From a virus, in IMG/VR virus record IMGVR_UViG_3300010399_000010, positions 1-53,334 of that record: a stretch of 53,334 nt of DNA, one strand, 5' to 3'. Positions 16,231 to 25,142 of this stretch are shown here, piece after piece. Position numbers and translations under genes: made by a program. The notes beneath the pieces were generated by a model. It saw nothing but the letters and a program-made list of their open reading frames with translations, made no database searches and was not told the origin of the DNA. Each line of letters opens with the position of its first letter. The first letter of the stretch is position 1.

Positions 16231-16610
16231 TGCCCGCCGTCACCCTCAACAGTGTCTCCTTCGCCGGCTCGGTCTTCAGCGATGAAGCAACGGTGCGCTG
16301 GGCGCCCACGAAGGTGGAGCCGCAACCGCGCAAGATCGGGGAAGTCGTCGAGGGACCAGCGGGGCAGCGCACCTGGGTGGATCGCGGGAGTAAAACCGAT
16401 TACCTGCTGACCTGGGATCAGCCCTGTCCAACCTACACGCGCGATCAGGTGCGGGCGATCTTCGATCTGACCAGCACCTTCACCGCGGTGCTGCCAGCCG
16501 GGACCCTCACCGTGCAGTGTGAGGAAACCGACTACAGCGCCGCCTATGCGTTCACGCTGCCCGATGGTCGGGAATACTGGGCCGTGACGTTGCTCGTGAG
16601 GCAGCCATGA
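16230..16610 (+). CDS. Minor tail protein (distal-tail-like)
   Basis: A 126-residue beta-rich protein, starting at ATG 16230 in a TAATG overlap with the tape measure stop. It has short strands (VSFAGSVFSDEATVRWAP, TDYLLTWDQ, VQCEETDYSAAYAFTLPDG). Immediately after the tape measure one expects the distal tail protein that joins tube and tip; this is small for that role and may supply only its core domain. Confidence 0.7.
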   Translation: MPAVTLNSVSFAGSVFSDEATVRWAPTKVEPQPRKIGEVVEGPAGQRTWVDRGSKTDYLLTWDQPCPTYTRDQVRAIFDLTSTFTAVLPAGTLTVQCEETDYSAAYAFTLPDGREYWAVTLLVRQP

Positions 16611-18136
16611 GTATCCTCGCTGTCACCGCGCAAATTGAGGTCAAGCCGGCCGGTGCGTGGGTAGACATCACGAACGCCACGGTGCGGGGCAGCGTGCGGA
16701 TCAGCGGGGCGACCACCACCAACAGCGACAACCCGCTCGCGAGCGGTGCATCGGGCGATCTGACCGCCGATCTGGATGTCATGGTCGCGACGGGGATCAC
16801 GATCGCGTCTAGCACCCCGATTCGCATCACGTACACGACCGCGGGCAGCGCCGCGACGCGCACCTTTTTGGGCAGCGTGCGGGACAACCAGGGCAATCTC
16901 ACCACCGCGCACCTGTCGTGCGTCTCGGCCCGCGAGACGATCGCGACCACGCGCGGGTATAGTGTGGCGTTCTACCGCCGACGTGCGTTCACCCAGACGA
17001 CCACGACCAGCCAGGAAGACCCCACGGGCGTGGGCTATCAGGCGGGCCTGGGCAACTGGGGCTTCTGGCAGTCGGGCGGGCGGCCCTTGGAGCAATCGGG
17101 TAGCTACCCGGATGCGGCGTTCTACTACTCGGTCCCCCAGCACAGCCTGATCGCGCCCGAATGGTCCTGGCTCGCAGGCGAATCCTTCTGGGAGCAACTG
17201 GGGCTGCTGGCGGAAGCCTGTGGCGGTCAGGTGTATGTCGCGCGGGATGGCGTCGTGCGCTACATCCAGCCGCTCACCTATCCCAGCGGGTCAGCGCTGT
17301 TTACGTTCAGTCGGAGTGCCGCGACCTACGACCAGACCAGCAGCGGCTATTTCGGACCCGGCTCCAGCTACCGCTTCACGAGTGGGCAGAAGGCCGATCT
17401 GGTCGTCTGCCCATATGAACCGCGTGTGGCCCGCCCGCTCCAGGAGGTCGTGAGCGATGACACGGTACGCCAGGTGCCGGCGGGTGAAACGATCGAGATT
17501 ATCCTGGAGCCGAAATGGCCCTTAAAAAGCCTGCAATACGCGAGCGGTTCGGCCACTCAGCTTGACCCCAAAGCAATCGTCGCGCGCTTCTACGACGGAC
17601 AGAGCGCGCCGCAAGGAGCCAGCGGCTACACCCACACCGTGACACTGGCCGCGCAGCGCGTGACGCTCACCGTCACCAACGCGAGTAGCCGCCCGATTCA
17701 GATCACCAAGATCAAATTGAGCGGCGAGCCGATTGTCGCGGGCGAGCCGTCGAGCGTCACGGTCGGGGAGACTCCACCCGACCGCCCGCCGATCAAGCGC
17801 ACGGTCTGTGATGGCAACCCGTTCGTGCAGAGCCGGTCGCATGCGTTGTTCCTGGCCGAACTGACCCTGGCACTCCACAAGGACGAGCGGATGATTCTTA
17901 ATTTGACCGACTGCCCGCCCGATGTACTGCGGATCGAGGGCGAGACGGTCAATGTCACCTGCGCGGAGTGGGGCCTGTCTGCCGCGCCGTTCCTGATCAC
18001 GGGCCTCGATCGCGACCAGACGAACGGCCGCAACCACTATGAGGCAGTCAGCGTGGCGGGGCTGCCGGCGGATGGGGACTTTTTTATTGTCGGGTCAACG
18101 AATTACACCGGGCTGACCAAGCAGCTGATCTGGTAG
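16607..18136 (+). CDS. Tail-tip / baseplate hub protein
   Basis: A 509-residue protein starting in an ATGA overlap. It opens with a hub-like beta region (VTAQIEVKPAGAWVDITNATVRGSVRI), has an aromatic-rich middle (GNWGFWQSGGRP, WSWLAGESFWEQLGLLAEA) and a segment DGVVRYIQPLTY typical of hub/tail-lysin N-domains in which a short helix is followed by two strands. Gene order (after tape measure and distal-tail-like gene) suggests the hub. No enzymatic motif is seen. Confidence 0.75.
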   Translation: MSILAVTAQIEVKPAGAWVDITNATVRGSVRISGATTTNSDNPLASGASGDLTADLDVMVATGITIASSTPIRITYTTAGSAATRTFLGSVRDNQGNLTTAHLSCVSARETIATTRGYSVAFYRRRAFTQTTTTSQEDPTGVGYQAGLGNWGFWQSGGRPLEQSGSYPDAAFYYSVPQHSLIAPEWSWLAGESFWEQLGLLAEACGGQVYVARDGVVRYIQPLTYPSGSALFTFSRSAATYDQTSSGYFGPGSSYRFTSGQKADLVVCPYEPRVARPLQEVVSDDTVRQVPAGETIEIILEPKWPLKSLQYASGSATQLDPKAIVARFYDGQSAPQGASGYTHTVTLAAQRVTLTVTNASSRPIQITKIKLSGEPIVAGEPSSVTVGETPPDRPPIKRTVCDGNPFVQSRSHALFLAELTLALHKDERMILNLTDCPPDVLRIEGETVNVTCAEWGLSAAPFLITGLDRDQTNGRNHYEAVSVAGLPADGDFFIVGSTNYTGLTKQLIW

Positions 18137-18143
18137 GAGTCGC

Positions 18144-19565
18144 ATGCCGTTTGCCGTTGAAACTCTCATGCCGCTGGTTGCCGGCGTTCCGCTCTCCGTC
18201 TCGCAGGTGGTGGAACTGCTCCGCCAGAACGCGATTGCGCTCGACGGCCTGGCCTACCGCGACATGCCGCTCTTTGACAGTATGGCGAGCAACCCCAGCT
18301 ACGACGCGCATCCAAGCGGGGATTTTCTGCTCGGCCGCTGGTCACTCAAGTACATCAGCGGCCTCACGAGCCTGATCGTCACCGGCACGGCCAGCGGCTC
18401 TACGGGCGGCCTCAGTATTTCCATCAATAGCGTGCTGGTGGCCAGTGTCACGCTCGCGGGTATCTGGACCGAGACGATCAGCATCGCGAGCGGCTACGGC
18501 GCGGGCGATCTGCTGCTGATCGATGTATACACCAGCGGGAACACCAACAAGACCAGTAAGATCGTGGTCCACGACATCTACGCCACGCCGCTCTCACTCA
18601 GCGGCTGGACCGCGCCGCCGACGTTCACCGGGGGGTACGCGCCGGATAAGCTCCAGATCCTCGCTGATGATTGTGACTGGCTGCACCGCCGGATGAATAT
18701 GGTGCCGATGCTGCCGACGCTCGCGCACTATTTTCGGAACGGGCGGAACGATCTGGGCAACAGCGGATCGGGCGCCGGCATCATCACGCAGTACACCGGG
18801 AGTGTGCTGCGGCCAGCCGCCAACAGCATCCTGCGGATCGCGGGCTGGGCCAATATCTTGACCAATTTGACCGAGCGGATCAAGGTCTACCTGGGTGGAA
18901 GCCTGGCCTATACGGGCACGACCTGGACCCCCGGCGGGTATGAGATCAATGTGCCTATCGATATTTCGTCGATCGCCGTGGGCACCCGCGCGGAACTGCG
19001 CATCCAGAGTGAGGTGCTCTCGGTCGCCAACAACCTGGGCGAAGACAGCCGCTATTCGTTTATCACCCTCCAGACCGAGGCGGGCGGCGCGGGCTACCCG
19101 GCCCAGACCCCGCCCGCGCCGATCCTCCCACGGCCCGCCAACACCAGCGCCACGACCCTGAACGCGGCGCTGAACGCGATCGGGGCGATGCTCACCGCGA
19201 CCAAGACCACGATCGAGGCGTCCACCGCCTTCACCCGCATCCGGGCCTGTCGGCGTGTCTACGGGTATGACCAGCATGACTGGTCGAAGTTCACCCGCGC
19301 TCACCCGCACCGCTTCAAGCGGCGGGGCGATGTGCTGGATGTGACCGGCAAGGGGCCGCTGATCCTGGGCTACGGCAATCAAATCATGGAAACGGATGAC
19401 GATGGGCATCGGACCTATGCCTACACCTTCGAGCATGAAGAGAGCCTGACCGACTCGAACCTCGTGGAGACCAAGACGATCTATCTCGACAACTTCGCGG
19501 GGCTGGAGGTCGGGATGCCCTACCACATTTTTGGCGCCGACTACGCGGCGGAAAGGCTGTTCTGA
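18144..19565 (+). CDS. Minor tail protein
   Basis: A 473-residue protein with Shine-Dalgarno GGAG before ATG 18144. It has a helical start (VVELLRQNAIALDGLAYRDM), then a long beta-rich region with two jelly-roll-like modules (SGLTSLIVTGTASGSTGG; RIAGWANILTNLTERIKVYLGG), and a C-terminal region with many Tyr/His. It lies between the hub and the fibre, so a tip or upper fibre structural role is likely. No named family is recognised. Confidence 0.78.
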   Translation: MPFAVETLMPLVAGVPLSVSQVVELLRQNAIALDGLAYRDMPLFDSMASNPSYDAHPSGDFLLGRWSLKYISGLTSLIVTGTASGSTGGLSISINSVLVASVTLAGIWTETISIASGYGAGDLLLIDVYTSGNTNKTSKIVVHDIYATPLSLSGWTAPPTFTGGYAPDKLQILADDCDWLHRRMNMVPMLPTLAHYFRNGRNDLGNSGSGAGIITQYTGSVLRPAANSILRIAGWANILTNLTERIKVYLGGSLAYTGTTWTPGGYEINVPIDISSIAVGTRAELRIQSEVLSVANNLGEDSRYSFITLQTEAGGAGYPAQTPPAPILPRPANTSATTLNAALNAIGAMLTATKTTIEASTAFTRIRACRRVYGYDQHDWSKFTRAHPHRFKRRGDVLDVTGKGPLILGYGNQIMETDDDGHRTYAYTFEHEESLTDSNLVETKTIYLDNFAGLEVGMPYHIFGADYAAERLF

Positions 19566-22339
19566 TGCCGGGCAAGAACCGCATCGTCAAGCAAATCAGT
19601 CTCCCCGCCCCCGTCACGGTCGGGTCGGTCGTCACCGCGCAGGCGCCCGACTTCGCCAGTCCCGCGCGCCCGCTGCCCCCCGCGCCGGAGAACCTCGTCT
19701 TAGCAACGACGGTGGAACAGAGCGCCGCGACCCCGACCGCGCGGATCAGCGCCACGTGGTCAAAGCCCACGGGCGTGCAACCGGAACGCTACACGATCCA
19801 GTGGTCGCAGGACTCCAGTTTCCCCGATAACGCGACCAACGGACAGAGCGCGGCGGGGCCAAGTAGCACAATCCCCGGCCTTCCGACCATAACACCCTAC
19901 TATGTCCATGTCGCGGCGTGGGTCAACAATGTGCAGGGCACGTGGTCAGAGACGGTCAGCATCACGACCGCGAACGACACGGTACCGGCCAGCCAGCCGA
20001 CGAGCCTTACCGGGACCTGGATCGGCACGGGCGACCTGCAACTCACGTGGGTCAACCCGCCCGAAACCAACTTTAAGGTTGTCGAGATCAAAATCTACGC
20101 CTCCAGCGGCGGGACGCTGCTCCGCACGATCGAGAGCGCGGCCGGGCGCTTCGTGTACACGGTGGCGATGAATTTGCAAGATACGGCGGGCGTGGGAGAC
20201 GCGAGTCTGTTTATTGAGGCCCGATCGCGCACGTTTAGCAACATCACGAATAACGTGAGTGTGCCGACGCTCACGACCACAAAAGGCAACCCCAACGCGC
20301 CGACGCTTACCCACTCGTGGACGAGTGACCCCGGCACGGCCGGCGCCGATCTTACCCTCACCTGGACCGCGATCAGCGATGCGCGGATCTACCGCCTGGC
20401 GCTGAATGGCGGGACCGCGCGCGAGATCGGCGGCACGACCTACACCTACCCGCTCGACCGTAATATCGCGGATAACACGACCGCTGATCCGACCATCAGC
20501 TACAGCCTGACCGCGGTAGACGGGCTGGGCCAGTCGAGTACCGCCGTCACTGGGACCGCGACCAACGCCGCCCCGCTCGCGCCTACGACCGTCACCATGA
20601 CCACCGGCGGCGTCTCGACGGTTGCGATCACGATTGCCGGCACGCCCCCCGCCGACTTTGCCAGCTACACCGTGCGCGTCCTGCTGAACGGCAGTCCGAT
20701 CGACACGCTGACCAAGAAAGAGGCGTTTTTCGTCTACCAGGCGACGGTGCCAGGGACCTACCAGATCGGTGTGAAAACGGTTGACGTGTTCGGGCAGAGC
20801 AGCAGCAGCGAGACACTCAGTAGCGCCACGCTGCTGGACTTCCTGACCACCGAGAAGCTCCGCGAAGACTCAACCTACTCCGACTCGATCGGGACCAACT
20901 TCACTCTGAGCGCAAATAAGGTGGTCCTGAAGGACGACTCGGTTGGGGGTGGGATTACCTATGCCGCATCAGCGACCGCGTATCGCTGGACCCAGATCGA
21001 GCACCCCCTCACTGAGCGCATCCGGCGTGCCTCAAATAGGTACGGCGCGGTTGGTGGGGGCGGCGCGTCATTCTACCTGGCGCTCTCACTGGACGGAAGT
21101 ACCTGGCGCTGGTTCGCCGGCACGGGCGCGGACGGCTACACGATGGTAGAGCGCGTGGACGAAGCCACAGCGCAGGCAAACGTCAGCCTGAGTACCGCGC
21201 TCGTCAACGGCTGGGTTGAGTTGCCGATCACGATTGAGGCGCGGTACGTCAAACTCTACCACCGCAATACCGGGGCGAGCTACCGGCTCGACGAGTTCTA
21301 CGCCTACACCCTCGTGGTTGCGGACATGATCCGCGCAGGCGACATTCAGACCTTGCACCTGGGCGCGGGCGCGGTGACGGCGACGAAGATCGCTGCCGGC
21401 ACCATCACAGCTACACAACTGAGCGCGACCGCGATCGACAGCATGACGATCACCGGCGCGACGATTCGCAGTGCGGCGAGCGGGGCGCGCTGGGAGGGCA
21501 ACAGCACGCGCCTGTTTGGGACTGATGGCACCACGACGCAGTGGGAGGTGCTGAATAGCACGGGGAAGCTGACGAGCGGCGGCGGAGTCGTTATACAGGA
21601 TGCTGGCGGCATTAGTATTGTTGCCACATCGTCACTGTCCGATATCCGCTCCTATAAATTCTACAAATCCGATGGGACAACCCTTCTGGGCCGGCTATCG
21701 GCGCTCGAATCGGCGTCGCCATCACACAACGTGACTCTTAATGCCGAGCCTGTCGCGGGCGACGATAGCTCACTCTCACTCAACTCATACGCCCCCAGCG
21801 GCGGAAAGACGAGCAACGTTTTCCTTCGCGCGCAAGCTGGAACCCCTTCCGCACTGATAACACTGACGAGCGATGGGACGACGCCGACTATCACCGTGAC
21901 GGCTAGCGGCGGCACGGCAATCAGTAGCGGCGGGCTCAATATGGGCTCTGCGACTGGAGCCGCGACGGGTGAGATCAAGACCAGCGGGGATGTGGTTGTC
22001 GGTACGGGCTCGGTCGCGGTCGCGGCCCTGAACGGAGTGCGCATCGCCCGCGCCGCCGACTGCTACCTCACCGCGAGCGACGGGACGCGCAGTCTGATCG
22101 CGGGCGTTGCCAGTAGCGTGGGCGGGATCGCGGGGACGCTCTCTAATCACGACTTCGCGCTTCGATCCAATAATATCGACCGAATCATACTCAAGGCCAA
22201 CGGAAACGAGGGCTTTTTCGGCAGCGGCGGCGCGGCGAAGCCGACTGTCACGGGAAGCCGGGGCGGGAATGCGGCGCTCGCGAGCTTCCTGACTGGAATC
22301 GCGAGCCTGGGGCTAATCACAGACAGCACCACAGCATAG
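19565..22339 (+). CDS. Tail fibre / receptor-binding protein with FN3-like repeats
   Basis: A 924-residue protein. Residues 35-420 contain about four fibronectin type III-like domains (PPAPENLVLATTVEQ... RISATWSKPTG; the others around 140, 240 and 340). A carbohydrate-binding-like (F5/8-like) module follows near 440-590. A Thr/Ala-rich trimeric fibre region with GAVTATKIAAGTITATQLS repeats follows, then a beta-spiral, and the C-terminal tip KPTVTGSRGGNAALASFLTG, a common phage fibre ending. It is expected to contact the host surface. Confidence 0.87.
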   Translation: MPGKNRIVKQISLPAPVTVGSVVTAQAPDFASPARPLPPAPENLVLATTVEQSAATPTARISATWSKPTGVQPERYTIQWSQDSSFPDNATNGQSAAGPSSTIPGLPTITPYYVHVAAWVNNVQGTWSETVSITTANDTVPASQPTSLTGTWIGTGDLQLTWVNPPETNFKVVEIKIYASSGGTLLRTIESAAGRFVYTVAMNLQDTAGVGDASLFIEARSRTFSNITNNVSVPTLTTTKGNPNAPTLTHSWTSDPGTAGADLTLTWTAISDARIYRLALNGGTAREIGGTTYTYPLDRNIADNTTADPTISYSLTAVDGLGQSSTAVTGTATNAAPLAPTTVTMTTGGVSTVAITIAGTPPADFASYTVRVLLNGSPIDTLTKKEAFFVYQATVPGTYQIGVKTVDVFGQSSSSETLSSATLLDFLTTEKLREDSTYSDSIGTNFTLSANKVVLKDDSVGGGITYAASATAYRWTQIEHPLTERIRRASNRYGAVGGGGASFYLALSLDGSTWRWFAGTGADGYTMVERVDEATAQANVSLSTALVNGWVELPITIEARYVKLYHRNTGASYRLDEFYAYTLVVADMIRAGDIQTLHLGAGAVTATKIAAGTITATQLSATAIDSMTITGATIRSAASGARWEGNSTRLFGTDGTTTQWEVLNSTGKLTSGGGVVIQDAGGISIVATSSLSDIRSYKFYKSDGTTLLGRLSALESASPSHNVTLNAEPVAGDDSSLSLNSYAPSGGKTSNVFLRAQAGTPSALITLTSDGTTPTITVTASGGTAISSGGLNMGSATGAATGEIKTSGDVVVGTGSVAVAALNGVRIARAADCYLTASDGTRSLIAGVASSVGGIAGTLSNHDFALRSNNIDRIILKANGNEGFFGSGGAAKPTVTGSRGGNAALASFLTGIASLGLITDSTTA

Positions 22340-22347
22340 GAGGAACC

Positions 22348-22617
22348 ATGGCGAACTTTGATACGACCCGCGCAAAAATTACCAGCGTCACGAATGCCGC
22401 GATCCTCGTCCAAACGATTCAGGCTACATACCGTGACGCAAAAACTGCGCAAGGCTTATTGAATCTCTACACCGCCGGATCGGACACAGTATTCAACTCG
22501 GCGGTGAATGCACTTTTCACATCGGGGGAACGATCGGAACTGGGGCAGATGCTCACACAGCTAAACAGCCTGATCAGCGATTGGGAGGCCAACCACGCCG
22601 CCGTGCTGGGGGTATAG
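22348..22617 (+). CDS. Small helical protein after the fibre gene
   Basis: An 89-residue protein with AGGAGG just upstream. It is all-helical (NAAILVQTIQATYRDAKTAQGLLNLY, then ERSELGQMLTQLNSLISDWEA). Directly after a fibre gene, a fibre chaperone or a small tail component is possible. Base composition is less GC-rich than the late operon. No family recognised. Confidence 0.78.
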   Translation: MANFDTTRAKITSVTNAAILVQTIQATYRDAKTAQGLLNLYTAGSDTVFNSAVNALFTSGERSELGQMLTQLNSLISDWEANHAAVLGV

Positions 22618-22833
22618 ATGGAACACCGGATCTATACCCGCCTGGCCGAACTGGAGCAGGCCGAACGCCAGGCTGAACTGGAACTGATCGTGATCCGCAC
22701 GGTGATCAAGGAACTCCGCGCACTCGTTCAGCCAGAGGCGCCGGTCGTGCCGGTTGAAGAACTAGTTACTGAAGTGCCAACGGAAGTAGCAAACGGAAGG
22801 GGCGCGCCCCCGGTGGACATGAATACAGGATGA
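22618..22833 (+). CDS. Small coiled-coil protein
   Basis: A 71-residue protein that starts right after the previous stop. Residues 5-40 form a strong coiled coil (RLAELEQAERQAELELIVIRTVIKEL read in part), followed by a Pro/Val/Glu tail. Its last 68 bp overlap the end of a convergent minus-strand gene. It is the last gene of the late operon. Function unknown. Confidence 0.7.
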   Translation: MEHRIYTRLAELEQAERQAELELIVIRTVIKELRALVQPEAPVVPVEELVTEVPTEVANGRGAPPVDMNTG

Positions 22834-23206
22834 ACGGCGCATCCGACTGCGCACGCGACGGCGGGGCGTAGGAGATGGTGAACGGACGATCGAGCGAGAT
22901 GTCACCCGCATAACCGTTCGTGATGTAGAGATCCGCCGTGGGATGTGCGTAGGCGCGCCAGCGACGATCGGGCGTCGGGGTCGCGGTCGGGGTTGTATCA
23001 GCGAGTGCCGCCGCCCCACTGGTCGGGAGCGGACTCGGTGTTGGTGTTACCTGGGGGAGCGCGCTCCGGCCGGCCACGATGATCACGATGTGCATGCCAG
23101 GATAGTATTCCCAGGACGATCGTGCATGGCACGGCTCAGGCATAGCAGCCAGCACCGATAGAGGCATCGCCGACAGGGCAAACAAAAGCACAAGCATGAA
23201 TCGCAT
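22766..23206 (-). CDS. Secreted protein with Thr/Pro linker
   Basis: A 146-residue protein with a clear signal peptide (basic MRF, hydrophobic core LVLLFALSAMPLSVLA, likely cut after VLA). Two TPTPSP and TPTATPTP linkers flank a short domain, and the C-terminus ends in RLLLPLALQ, which resembles the YLPL motif seen in secreted proteins of Chloroflexota. Start 23206 is chosen because AAGGA lies upstream and the earlier in-frame start has no ribosome site. It is convergent with the late operon, so it is probably a moron expressed in the lysogen. Confidence 0.78.
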   Translation of the reverse strand: MRFMLVLLFALSAMPLSVLAAMPEPCHARSSWEYYPGMHIVIIVAGRSALPQVTPTPSPLPTSGAAALADTTPTATPTPDRRWRAYAHPTADLYITNGYAGDISLDRPFTISYAPPSRAQSDAPFILYSCPPGARPFRLLLPLALQ

Positions 23207-23235
23207 AGAGGTATCCTTTCTCAAGGAGTATAACA

Positions 23236-23664
23236 ATGGACATCATTACCCGCAAGGGCTGGCTGAACTCAATCAGCCAAACCAATGAGGACATCCAATG
23301 CGGGACCGCCTACGCGGTCGTCAAGGGCTACACGAAAACGCGCGACGGCGCGAAACAGGACACAACCAATCTGGAGATCGTCGTGCAGCGGCCCGGCGCC
23401 TCAACGGTACTCGTCCAGGTGTTCGCAGATAACGACGGCTATCCCTACGCGGCGGGCGTGCCCGTCCATGTCTTCGACATCGATCCGGCCGCGCTCGGCT
23501 ATCAGATCGACGGCAAGGCCGGGCCAAGTGGGATCGGCTGGCGGTACAATGGCGATCTCGAGATCTCGGCCAATCTGCGCATCTTCAAGGAAGGCGTGGA
23601 GCGCCAGTCCTGGGTGCGCATTGTGCTGCGGGAAGGTGAGGGCGGGGTGTGGGGTGAGGTGTGA
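23236..23664 (+). CDS. Hypothetical beta-rich protein
   Basis: A 142-residue protein with AAGGAG before ATG 23236, only 29 bp from the divergent secreted-protein gene. Strand-rich (TNLEIVVQRPGASTVLVQVFADN, VPVHVFDIDPA, DLEISANLRIFKEG), with no signal peptide. It sits alone between the late operon and the minus-strand accessory genes and is followed by a hairpin. Function not recognised. Confidence 0.78.
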   Translation: MDIITRKGWLNSISQTNEDIQCGTAYAVVKGYTKTRDGAKQDTTNLEIVVQRPGASTVLVQVFADNDGYPYAAGVPVHVFDIDPAALGYQIDGKAGPSGIGWRYNGDLEISANLRIFKEGVERQSWVRIVLREGEGGVWGEV

Positions 23665-23677
23665 GGGGAGAATCATA

Positions 23678-23702
23678 CAGCCCCGCCTCTTTCGCGGGGC
23701 TG
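23678..23702. terminator. Hairpin between convergent genes
   Basis: CAGCCCCGC (23678-23686) pairs perfectly with GCGGGGCTG (23694-23702) around a 7-base loop. It lies between a plus-strand and a minus-strand gene that converge here, the usual place for a two-way terminator. There is no long T run on either side, so it may act with Rho or as a weak terminator. Confidence 0.55.
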
Positions 23703-23707
23703 TGCTA

Positions 23708-23980
23708 CTACGACACGATCAGGATGCGAATTTCCGATCCATCCGCTTGGAGCAGCTTGATCAGCCGGTCGCGCCCGATCGATGTAATCTCCGCGCGACC
23801 CCGACCCAGATCAGCGGTCCCATCGGGGTAAACCTGGGTGACGAAGATTCCCGCGCCCGCCTTGATCGTGGCCTTTGCGACGGGACGTCCACGCCTGTCA
23901 TCCGCGCGTACCTTAGGCCGCGCCCCGCCGTTGTTGGGGCGGCTGCCGGGTTTGGAGCCGCCCCGCTTTCCTGGTGGCAT
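23708..23980 (-). CDS. Small basic protein with GGSxPGSRPNNGG leader
   Basis: A 90-residue protein. The first 35 residues are disordered and basic (MPPGKRGGSKPGSRPNNGG); the rest is a small beta domain with ATIKAGAGIFVTQVYPDG and RLIKLLQADGSEIRILIVS. The same leader pattern opens the gene at 48282. It overlaps the stop of the gene before it (TGATG) and is driven by the promoter at 24265-24292. A nucleic-acid-binding role is plausible from charge but not shown. Confidence 0.75.
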   Translation of the reverse strand: MPPGKRGGSKPGSRPNNGGARPKVRADDRRGRPVAKATIKAGAGIFVTQVYPDGTADLGRGRAEITSIGRDRLIKLLQADGSEIRILIVS

Positions 23981-24225
23981 CAGTAGACCTCAACGCCATC
24001 TGGCGGCGTGGGGACGATCGATTCAGGAGCAACAAGTTCGCCAACCCAGCCGTTCCAGTTGGCGCGAATACTGCCCGCATCCAGAAGATGCGCGCCTTGC
24101 ATACCCGAATCCTCGACACGGAAAATCGCGCCACTATTGCGGAACTCGTAAATGGGAAGGATGACATACTCGGTTGTCTCTTGGCCGCTGTCGTCTACGA
24201 AAACCATTTCGATCGCGCCGTGCAT
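23980..24225 (-). CDS. Small hypothetical protein under a strong operator-promoter
   Basis: An 81-residue acidic protein (MHGAIEMVFVDDSGQETTEYV). Start 24225 is chosen because a start at 24282 would lie over the -10 box of the promoter. It is first in a two-gene operon with the small basic protein. It has beta strands and Trp-rich NWNGWVGELV. Function unknown. Confidence 0.72.
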   Translation of the reverse strand: MHGAIEMVFVDDSGQETTEYVILPIYEFRNSGAIFRVEDSGMQGAHLLDAGSIRANWNGWVGELVAPESIVPTPPDGVEVY

Positions 24226-24264
24226 TGCTTTTGTCTTTCTGCTATCCGCTGTTCCATTGATTGA

Positions 24265-24292
24265 ATTATAGCAGATAACCAATCAATGTCAA
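24265..24292 (-). promoter_or_regulatory. Strong sigma70-type promoter with palindromic operator
   Basis: Reading on the minus strand, TTGACA (24292-24287), a 16-bp spacer and TATAAT (24270-24265). The -10 is flanked by ATTGATTG and CAATCAAT (24280-24287 and 24256-24263 on the plus strand), an 8-bp inverted repeat that a repressor dimer could hold. The TATAATTCAATCA end and the TGATTG arm also occur at the promoter at 47667-47702. Confidence 0.8.
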
Positions 24293-24346
24293 GCGCATAT
24301 CGTCGTTTCACGATGCTGCGCTTCTCCGCATCCCCAGTACCTCAGC

Positions 24347-24409
24347 GAGCCCCTGGTCAGGCCCTCGTCAGACCCTCACCAGGGACTCGGCAGACCCTCA
24401 CGAGCCCCT
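24347..24409. repeat. Cluster of short direct repeats
   Basis: CAGACCCTCAC occurs at 24369-24379 and 24391-24401 (22 bp apart), and GAGCCCCT at 24347-24354 and 24402-24409. The cluster lies in the 188-bp gap between the operator-promoter and the end of the membrane cassette. It could bind a protein or be a remnant of a transcription end; no hairpin with a T run is seen. Confidence 0.5.
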
Positions 24410-24413
24410 CACC

Positions 24414-25142
24414 TTACCCGTTCAGCAGCCGCTCCCGTCCCTCCTGGACCGCCTTCTGCACGATCGCCCGCTTGTCATCTGGTGAGCGCGGATCGGCAGC
24501 CGCGTCGGGGCAGCGCCCGTAATGCCCCCAGAGTTTGGCCGGCGTATCCGTCGCGTGGGGGCAGAACGGACAGGCGAAGGGCTTCATCTCGCGCCGGGCC
24601 TGCTGCTGGCGGGCCGCGTCGTCCGCATCGATCAGGCGGTGCGAAACGGAGGAGTGCAGGAAGACGGAGAGCAAGAGCGCCGCGACCGCTGGCACCAGTC
24701 CCTCGACCAGGGCGGGCGTACCGAAGACGATCCACTGATCGAGCGTGGGCCATACCACCTGACCCGTCTCTACGCCTCCGACAATCCCGAACATGCCCGG
24801 TAAGGCATCGCGCAAGCTGACCATGACCCCAAAGTAGGCGCTCCCCAACGAGCCGATCAGCATGAGGCTGTAGGCTAGCCAGCGCAGCGACGGGTGTTTG
24901 ACCGCCACGCCGGCGGCGCCGATGTAGAGTAGCTCGATCCCCGTCGCGCCAGCGGAACCGATGATCGGGCCGCGCGATGGTCGGTAGAACAGATAGGTCC
25001 CATAGGCCCCGACCGCCCCAAAACAGAGCGTGGCGAGCAGCAGCAGGCGTTCACCCTGGGTCATGAGTTTGGCCCACGCGATCAGGGGCCGAAGCTGCAC
25101 CAGGAACGCGGTGAGACGCTGGAAACTGAATGCCTGGATCAC
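24414..25142 (-). CDS. Multi-pass membrane protein with C-terminal zinc-finger-like motif
   Basis: A 242-residue protein. Hydrophobic segments at about residues 30-50, 62-80, 86-107, 113-122 and 139-163 suggest 4-5 TM helices. After them comes a cytosolic tail with CPFCPHATDTPAKLWGHYGRCP, a C-x2-C ... H ... C pattern like a single zinc finger, then a basic helix. It ends a three-gene cassette (overlap ATGA with the SH3 gene). A membrane protein with a possible nucleic-acid- or protein-binding finger is unusual in phages. Function unknown. Confidence 0.8.
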   Translation of the reverse strand: MIQAFSFQRLTAFLVQLRPLIAWAKLMTQGERLLLLATLCFGAVGAYGTYLFYRPSRGPIIGSAGATGIELLYIGAAGVAVKHPSLRWLAYSLMLIGSLGSAYFGVMVSLRDALPGMFGIVGGVETGQVVWPTLDQWIVFGTPALVEGLVPAVAALLLSVFLHSSVSHRLIDADDAARQQQARREMKPFACPFCPHATDTPAKLWGHYGRCPDAAADPRSPDDKRAIVQKAVQEGRERLLNG

